A stretch of 64,000 nucleotides of DNA from Acanthopleura granulata (Eukaryota; Mollusca; Polyplacophora; Chitonida; Chitonidae). Shown here piece by piece: positions 20,376 through 64,000 of this stretch. Both the position numbers and the translations under genes were made by a program. Position 1 is the first letter of the stretch. The number at the start of each line of letters is the position of its first letter. The notes beneath the pieces were generated by a model. The model saw only the letters and a list, made by a program, of their open reading frames with translations, was not told the DNA's origin and did not search any database. The stretch lies in NCBI GenBank assembly GCA_016165875.1, contig JABBOT010000009.1, forward strand, positions 15,230,566-15,294,565. Direction: 5' to 3'.

Positions 20376-23189
20376 ATATTTACAGTTACATTTACAGACA
20401 GATAATCATAGAATCTACATACATGTCAAAAAATAATGCAGACATTTCACATCACAAATTCTTGGTAATTTGAGGATACAAATTTCTGAAGTATAAAGAG
20501 CAAAAAAAAAAAACAAGAAGAAACAAATCCTCTTCATCCACAATAAAAAGCCTACCATAAAGTTCCTTGATCTCAGCTTGATACATTGAGGTATCTACAG
20601 CAAGTGAAACAGCTTAACATGGGATGCATGAAAAAAAAAAAACAAAAAAACAAACCCAAAACAAGTCTATAAAAATTGCCTTCCCAAAAGCTGCCAATAC
20701 AGGCTATTTGAAATGTTCGACAAAAGTAATACTACCTACAACAATTGAGTTGTCCAGGATATGACCAAGCAATGAAGCTCTGAAGTCTGTTGAGCTTTAG
20801 GTACAGCCTTCCATAAGCTATATCTCAACAATGAAATTTACATACACATATACACGCCTTCCGCAGAAGAATGGAACTAGATCCATGCAATCTTTAACAA
20901 GGTGTACACAAAATCCACAATAAAAAGATCTAGATATTGACTGTCTGGTCTTACATGTAAGTTCAAAATATGACAATTGTTCATGAAAAAAAAAAAACAA
21001 AAAGAAAAATCATAGTTATAAATATCAGAGAGGTATAGCTGGTTGCCACAGATTCGCCAGTCCACAGCAAGAAATTGCAGTTGTCATTGGACGCCAAGTC
21101 CAACACTCAAGAGGCTTGGCAGTGTCAATGTGTTCGGGCATCACGAAATCCGTAACATTATATTGGCTTTTGGCCTATAGCACCACGTTGGGAGTAGAAA
21201 AAACATGGATGAAAGACCGACATCCTTTGATGCCAAGCAAATACAATGGTTAACCCTCATAACCCTTTCAATTATTCTGGTGCACGTATAAAAATGCCAC
21301 ACAATGGGGGAAGGCTACGAGTAACCACAAAAAGGAAAAACAGGTGAATAGAGTTAACTTTTATCAGAATTTTTCACCTACAATTGTAGCATGTGAAGTT
21401 AACAGCAACAACGGGCTGCTCAATTACCTAACCTTGTGTAGTCACAGTCCCCTTGTCATTTGGATCAGAATAACAAACCGATACTCAAGACTAGAGATAA
21501 ACAATCACGAAAACAATGTCACCATATACATGCCTAACAATAAAATCTGATATAAACTCTTTAGCTTGGATGTTATTAAATCTGACTACAGAGGTTTAGA
21601 TTTCTGGTAATACTTTATAACCATCTCTGGGACAAGAAAATGACTTTTACTTGCATAAAGTGCAATGTCTGTTCATAAAATTTCAACCGTATGTATATTT
21701 AAGACTGTGACCATTGACTTCAGCCTTTAGGGATGTTGCAGGGAGACTTGCTAGGCCCAGATCTGTTCTCAATATTTTACCTTTATTATTGCACATTCCT
21801 TATGAACAGAGTGGCAGGTTTCTAGAAATCTCCAAGTGATCCGCTAAGCTTTTGCATACAAGGGTAAAGATTGCATGAATTGGGGCAAGGCGACGAGTTG
21901 CACTGTCAGTGATGACGAAATAACATCAACTTTAATAATTAGGTATGTAAAACATTTGATAATAGCACCCTGGATCAGTGCATTTGAGTTCAAATTGCCC
22001 AATGACTGGAATACATGTATGTCAGTACAAAGGTTGTCGGTTCTTACACAAGTTACCTGGATCAGAATGGAGCATGGCGACTGAGTTTACACGTTACAGC
22101 ATATAAGCCTGCTCTGTTACAGATTTATTGAACAGATTGGATGCATACTGTAATTTAGACAAAAATTGAGCAATTTTACCGCATACATGCACCATGATCT
22201 GGCACGACTTCCATCGATGCATACGCTATGCATGTATTACAAGTGAAGTCGTAATTGTTCAGAGAAAGATCAACAGTTTTAAGATTGTAAAACAAATGAT
22301 GTTTTGTTTTTTAATTCAGTCCAGGGGATGACAACATCATTTTGCCACATGTACATAAACCTTGCATGTGTATGCTTTTCTTATTACATCTTTTCTGTTC
22401 AGTACAGGTCAATGACAAATAACAAATAAATAAACATATTTTATCTCAGGGTATTATGAGTAGGATGCACACTGATTACTTCTCTGACAACACTTCCACA
22501 AATAAATCGGGTGGAAAACTCAACCACAAAACAGTGAAGAAACCTTCAGAATCAACCCATTCGGTATGCACATGTAAGTTTCTATAAAGGACACTGATTT
22601 CATTTTCCTCCAACACCTTCTGAACAGCATTCTACATCATCTAAACCTAAGCATGCATCACCACCCAGCAATATTGGAAAATAAATCTCCGAAAACCCGA
22701 ACTAAGGTTTCCTGCTTTCAGATGTGGCGAAAATTCCAAAATCCAGTTAAATATGGCGGGAGGAGGGGGGAGGGCATGTCATAGGGTTGGATGAGTTAAT
22801 TACACCAACTATAGATATACACACATGCACACACATACTATCGAGCATGTAATAATGTCCACGGTTCATGTACAGATATGCAATACAAAGGCTATGTACA
22901 ATGATAGATATCATGGCAGCTGGAATGATAAAGGATGATCCTGACAATAGATATGAAAGCTGGAAGAATACAAATATGATAAAACATCCACTCACAAATT
23001 TTGCCATCGGAGACTTGCTGGATGTCTTATATACGTGCAAGAGTTTACTGTTATCTGCCACCTCATCTTTGGATTGGACTTTAATTGGGCTGGGGAGAGG
23101 GGGAGCAGTGGTAGTGGGGTTAAGGGTGAGGTCCAATATACTTGGATCATCTATTCTGAATTTCTGATCACTGATGGCAACATGGAAGA

Positions 23190-23330
23190 ATGAATGATAA
23201 GGGCATAACACCATAGTGAAGAATGAATGAATGAATGAATAAGGGTGTTACACCACATTGCTCAAGGCAATGAGGAATATGAATGACAATGGCATAACAC
23301 CATGATGCCAAGGGCAATATGCAGCTGGAC
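23190..23330. repeat. Degenerate tandem repeat with GAAT core
   Basis: About three units sharing GAATGA..., GGCATAACACCAT and ...AAGGGCAAT blocks, with a local (GAAT)n expansion near 23221–23240. Confidence 0.7.
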
Positions 23331-25291
23331 TGCACATGCACACAAAAAACATGGGGAAAAAAAAAGTGACTGCTTATAAATGAAAATGCTCCTGTCTGAA
23401 GACTAGATCCTGTCTTCTTTGTACAGTCAAAAGTTGATCTCTTGCCTGGTTAGTGCTATAAAATACACTGATCCAGGAAGTTTCACTACCACTAGTCTTA
23501 TGTGTATGCTACAATTTAAATTACACGTACCCCAAGCGCGCAACAAGAATATTTTAATAGATCATGTTGATTCATCTTTGATGTGTCTTGTAACCATGGC
23601 AAGTGGGTTTTAAACTGTCATACAAATTTCATCAATTTGCAGATAACTGTAACAACTGAAAATATCAGAAGTTTGCGCTACTGTGTTAGTAAGACCACAA
23701 AGGGTGTTGTGTACCCCTAAAATTAGTGCAGTATTGCAACTTTTAACACGTTAACAGGTCTCCCAAGCCCACTCCATTCAGTCCTTTATAGACAAAGTCA
23801 AGGACCAGACTTGACTTCACAGGTAAAATCTACAAAAACACAGGAGAATATGCTTAACAAAATAAATGGAACTGTATGCCTTTGGTTACACCACTATTTG
23901 ACATTTCGTATACAGTTACATAAGAAAGCCTCCAAACCACCCCAGGATACTAGCTTCTTTCAGTACACAATTATTGTAAAGTTGAAACTTATTACAACAG
24001 TTATTGGGGAAGTTGTAACATCAGTAAGCTCTAGACAAGTCTGTAGCATCTCACTTTTAACAGATTAAAACTACTCAATTCCACTATTCCTGATTTAATA
24101 TGGCGACTCTGTTCCCATCAGTTGCAACGGTTACTTCCCTTTCCTATAGTACCACTTTTGGTTTAATAGATGACTTATCAAAATGGCCACAATAACAACT
24201 TGTTTAGGCCCAGAGAGCTAATGATTTAATAGCATTTGGAGAAATTCATGCAACTACACAAAAAAAAGAAAATCCTCTTATTAATAAGGGGAGGGCGGTT
24301 GACACCACTAGTATTTACATGTTCAGTGGGAGGCCCCTCACCTAGGTACGTTTATTATGTCCAGGTTGCCATTAGAGCCATAAGCCACAAAAATATAATG
24401 ATTGTAAAAATGTCCATTTAAATATAATACAAGTGAAAACACTCTTACGACATAGCAAAAATACAAAAGACACACACATACATTGACACCTGGGGGGGAG
24501 GGGGGAGGAGGGAGTAAAAAAAAACAGACTCTCACAGATTGACTAACAGACAGACCGACAGACAGACAGACTGGCTGCCATTTAACATGAGGTTCCAAAG
24601 GTGTTAGCTAACAGAATAAATTACAATCTATAACTTACATGTACTTCATACCAACCACACATCACAACATTTGTATCCCATACCATAAAAGTAGCAAAAT
24701 GGATTGCATTAAAAAAGATTTAAAAAAATCCAGAAAAATGTACAAAGGTTAGAGTGTGTTTGTCAACGACAACAACAAACATCAGCAAGATAGTATTTAC
24801 AGACGCTGGGAGAGAGGCGGGGGGCGGGGAGATGGAAGGTAGATGCAGATATTCTTGCCCCCTGCCCCTTTTTGGCAAAACGAGCGCATAAAAGCAGATA
24901 TAATCATGTCAGTGGTGTTGAATAAAAATACCTTTGGGAACCAGCAAGCCTTATTGCCTTGTAGGACATGCTGGAAAACTTTGGTCCACCCAATGAATAG
25001 GGTGCTGACAACTGCTAGGGGCGTTGGTAGAAGGGTGGAGGATGGAGGAACAGGTGGCGCTGGGCACAGTCAGCAATGGCTGGGTGTAAGGATGGGTCAG
25101 AACTAATGTCGTTCACTGCACTAACCACACCATGTTACATCTGATTTGCATACCTGCTGTACTCCCCCTTGTGACAACATTAATAATCCCAGTACAAGGC
25201 AGGTAACTCTTATCTGGAGTTTCTACACCCTTCCAAACTCGGTAGCCACAAACTTTTCTCTGATAACAGAGAACAGTGAGATAATGGGAGT

Positions 25292-25346
25292 GGAGAAGGG
25301 AGAGGGGGAGAGGGGGAGGGAGGGAGGAAGGGAGAGAGAAAGAGAG
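25292..25346. repeat. 55-bp uninterrupted polypurine tract
   Basis: Only A and G on the plus strand, with several runs of three to five G. Such tracts can form triplex or quadruplex structures. It falls in the presumed NLK 3' UTR, where the RNA would be pyrimidine-only. Confidence 0.9.
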
Positions 25347-26147
25347 CGAATTTCACAAAGGTATGACAACACTACCTCTCAAAATTTACGAAACTGGCAT
25401 GAAGATTCCATTGTCAAAGCGTCATGATTGTCATGGTTACATGCATGTTGCCATGGCTGCATTAGTTCCCATGGTTAAAAAAGTGACCTTACTAGCCCGC
25501 TCTGGGCTACTGCAGGGCAGCCTCAGAGCTCTTTGTTACACGGTGAAATTTTTAAATACATGTACATTAAATAATGCTCCTGGTAAAAAAGTCACAAGTG
25601 TGGAGCGGACATTTGTATAAATAAACAGTACCATAAATAAAAAAGATACAAATCAAAAAACGATGTCTAAGTCATGAGATCGAGTGACCATGAGTTGTTG
25701 TTGTGAAGATGGCAATGCTTTTGGTTGGAAAATATTGGTGGCAAAAACAAACTCACTGTCTCTCCCTAGGACACCTCGTTTTTGGAAGTACACTTTCACC
25801 CTTCTGTTCCAAAATATGCCGGCCCTTTAATTTTCTCTCTCACAAAAAAGAAAGGAAAAAAAAAAAAAAAAATAACCATGCATTAACTCCGGTGACCTTT
25901 TTCTGTACCGCACACATTGTTCCCGTCGAAAGCTACTGTCCTTGAAGAGATCATCCAATAACAATTGTCGTACCACATGGTATTTGCATAGTGATCCCCA
26001 CATCTTCATGAGATGGCCATATTTGAATATCTTGTTTTAATAAAGCCACTCCTTCTCAATGGCTGGAGTTACGACCTGATTTGGAATTGCATTGGCGGAG
26101 TGCCCTCGTTTTATGGTCCAGTTCAATCCGCGGGAAATCCGCGGGGC

Positions 26148-62244
<36,097 letters not shown>

Positions 62245-62560
62245 TTCCCCCGGTGCAGGCCTCCCAAAACAAAGTGCTCGCCCGTAGCAACGCTTCAAAT
62301 GCAAAAACTACAGAGAAAGCATGTCACAAACGCTGATACATCGCTAGCCAAGTCTTCCAGCAAGCCGCTGACCGAAAACGTAAATTCCTCCGTCCTTGTT
62401 TTGGGTAAGAAAAATAAGAAACAAAACGTGTGGTACTGCGGCTAAGTCGGCGACGGGCTCTTCGACTCGCACGAGGAGAGAGCAGCACACAAAGAGGTCA
62501 CGTGATCAAGCCGTCTCTTCCCGAAATGCCAGGCTGCTCTAGTGCGATAGCCTCAAAGTC
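62245..62560 (-). promoter_or_regulatory. NLK: NLK 5' UTR and proximal promoter
   Basis: Noticeably richer in G+C and CpG than its surroundings. Contains GGTCACGTGATC (E-box core CACGTG at 62499–62504), close to the MITF/TFE-type site, and AAATGGCGG, YY1-like, at the start codon. An acceptor-like TTTCTCTGTAG ending near 62312 leaves open a spliced 5' UTR. Confidence 0.5.
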
Positions 62561-64000
62561 CCACCCCGTTGAATATTATCCGGGGTCATGAACTCAAATC
62601 AATATAACGGCCTAAAAACCCCATTACAGTTGAAACATATATAGATACATACATCTAGGTTATGTATATGAGTGTGGCTGTGCACTACATTCGTCCATGG
62701 ACTAAAAACGGACTAAAAATATAACACCAGATTGCTATAGCTAGTGGTCTAAATAGAATGTAGTTATTTTAAATGTTTAAAACTGATTGGGTTGTGCTGT
62801 GTAAAATTATATGAGCCAAACAATCGGATGACTTTCGTTCAAAAAGCCACCATAATCTAATTCTTACAGATATCTACGTGTGATAAACAACATCAAACAA
62901 AATGCAAACTTGTGTTACTAAGTAATAACAAATTTCGTGTCGAACAAAGTTGTGTTGCATAACTGTTCAGTGCCCGATATGATATATTTCCATATATTCA
63001 GTAATTAATTTCCGGTGCATTTTGTTTTCCACATCTGATGGACATAAGTACAGTTTCATTAATTGTTTTGTGGGAACATTCAATTTTTGGAATAAATTCT
63101 AATGCCTATTTGGTATTGTAAATATTCCAAAATTTTAACCATCATTTGATTTTCAAAATAAAAGCCAATCGTGATTAAAATAGAGTGCAGCCATATTTAT
63201 TTCACGTAGCTAATTTTTTTGCCCTCAACATTTTCAAATAATTCACATAGAAATGGCGAGTGTATTTGTCAGACACTATTGCGCTGGTGATTTAAACCAA
63301 GGTACGAGACAACAACCTCAATCAGCGTCGCTTCATAATTCCTAGGGTGATATTCAAACGGACACTCACCATCCTATCTGAAAGATGGGCTTTGTGGTCG
63401 AAATCAAACAATGACTAAACTGGCATGTTTCATTATTTTTAGCGGTGTTGCAAATCACAGTGCATTTTTACCCAGGTAAACCCGTCTAGATTCAAACTGC
63501 AGATGTTCTGAAAGTTTCAGTTTGAATATAAATGAACTGGGGCGTTGTTTTGAGACAGATTTTGGTGGGCTGTCAGTTGGCCTTTTGTGGGGTTTATGCC
63601 GCACGTGTTGAAGCCGCTGAAAATAGTTCGTTGAGTAAAGTGGGCGTGTCAGATTATTCATACCCACGTTCAGCTATACTGTTTTTTCTCTGCCATTTAT
63701 ACACAAAGAGATTTATATCTCTTCGGTCTTATTAAATAACGTATTGATGCGCAAATGATTGAGTAAGGTTCAAATCATAACGTCATGACTTGATAGCATT
63801 ACCTGCCGTACATATTAACGAATTCATTACACGCCACAGCTAGTGATAGAGGTAGGCCTTCGTGTATGTCTGAAATTTAGACGACGGCTACAGACATGCG
63901 TGTATCAGAAATGTAGGGCTACACTGGATGTTTATACCGATAATATGTGATGTGTATCGTCATGTAGGCATAAAGATGTCAATGTTGGTTACACAGGTAC
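62561..64000. other. Flank upstream of NLK, nothing recognised
   Basis: A/T-rich with short chance frames on both strands (for example 63455–63667 minus and 63532–63735 plus). No repeat family, RNA gene or homologous exon was recognised. Confidence 0.6.

Larger units (their letters stand above)
20116..26147 (-). other. Non-coding stretch downstream of NLK, probably including its 3' UTR
   Basis: No convincing coding frame on either strand. It holds A-runs, a TA-rich tract (20331–20375), degenerate GAAT and ~60-bp repeats near 23190–23330, a GACA repeat near 24545–24570 and a polypurine run (25292–25346). Immediately downstream of the NLK stop codon it is presumably 3' UTR. Confidence 0.5.

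Noticed and set aside
22747..23214. 155-codon minus-strand frame, and a similar-length plus frame at 26328–26795
   Set aside because: No recognisable domain; the first lies in the presumed NLK 3' UTR region, the second in the last NLK intron.

Overview
Eukaryotic nuclear DNA, AT-rich, with long introns and canonical GT–AG splice sites. The tRNA-derived SINEs end in a 3' domain common in molluscs, and the protein sequences are invertebrate-like. The source is therefore probably a lophotrochozoan, most likely a marine mollusc; a brachiopod is not excluded. Genes were assembled exon by exon: I translated homologous stretches and required matching splice phases. No exon list was taken from a database.

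Layout: (1) 1–10060, minus strand: mitochondrial malate dehydrogenase (MDH2). Six coding exons are present; the 3' exons lie beyond the left edge. (2) 10061–10469: a short, shared, divergent promoter. (3) 10470–17950, plus strand: STYXL1 (MK-STYX), a rhodanese plus dead dual-specificity-phosphatase protein, complete in nine coding exons and 296 residues. (4) 19602–20069, plus strand: an unrecognised two-exon candidate small gene. (5) 20116–26147: non-coding, at least partly the NLK 3' UTR. (6) 26148–62244, minus strand: Nemo-like kinase (NLK), complete in ten coding exons and 437 residues, with a 20-kb first intron. (7) 62245–64000: NLK 5' region and flank with nothing further recognised.

MDH2 and STYXL1 start 409 bp apart in opposite directions. 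As I recall, the same head-to-head pair exists in human 7q11.23, so this looks like a very old bidirectional promoter. Both products have mitochondrial links: MDH2 in the TCA cycle and malate–aspartate shuttle, STYXL1 reportedly through PTPMT1. NLK, a Wnt/Notch-pathway MAPK-like kinase, is a separate unit reading toward them.

Introns hold most of the remaining structure: several SINE copies with target-site duplications, two MITE-like families (one copy nested inside a SINE), and many minisatellites. The most unusual feature is a pair of intronic tandem arrays whose repeat unit contains the edge of the neighbouring exon (NLK exon 5 and STYXL1 exon 8).
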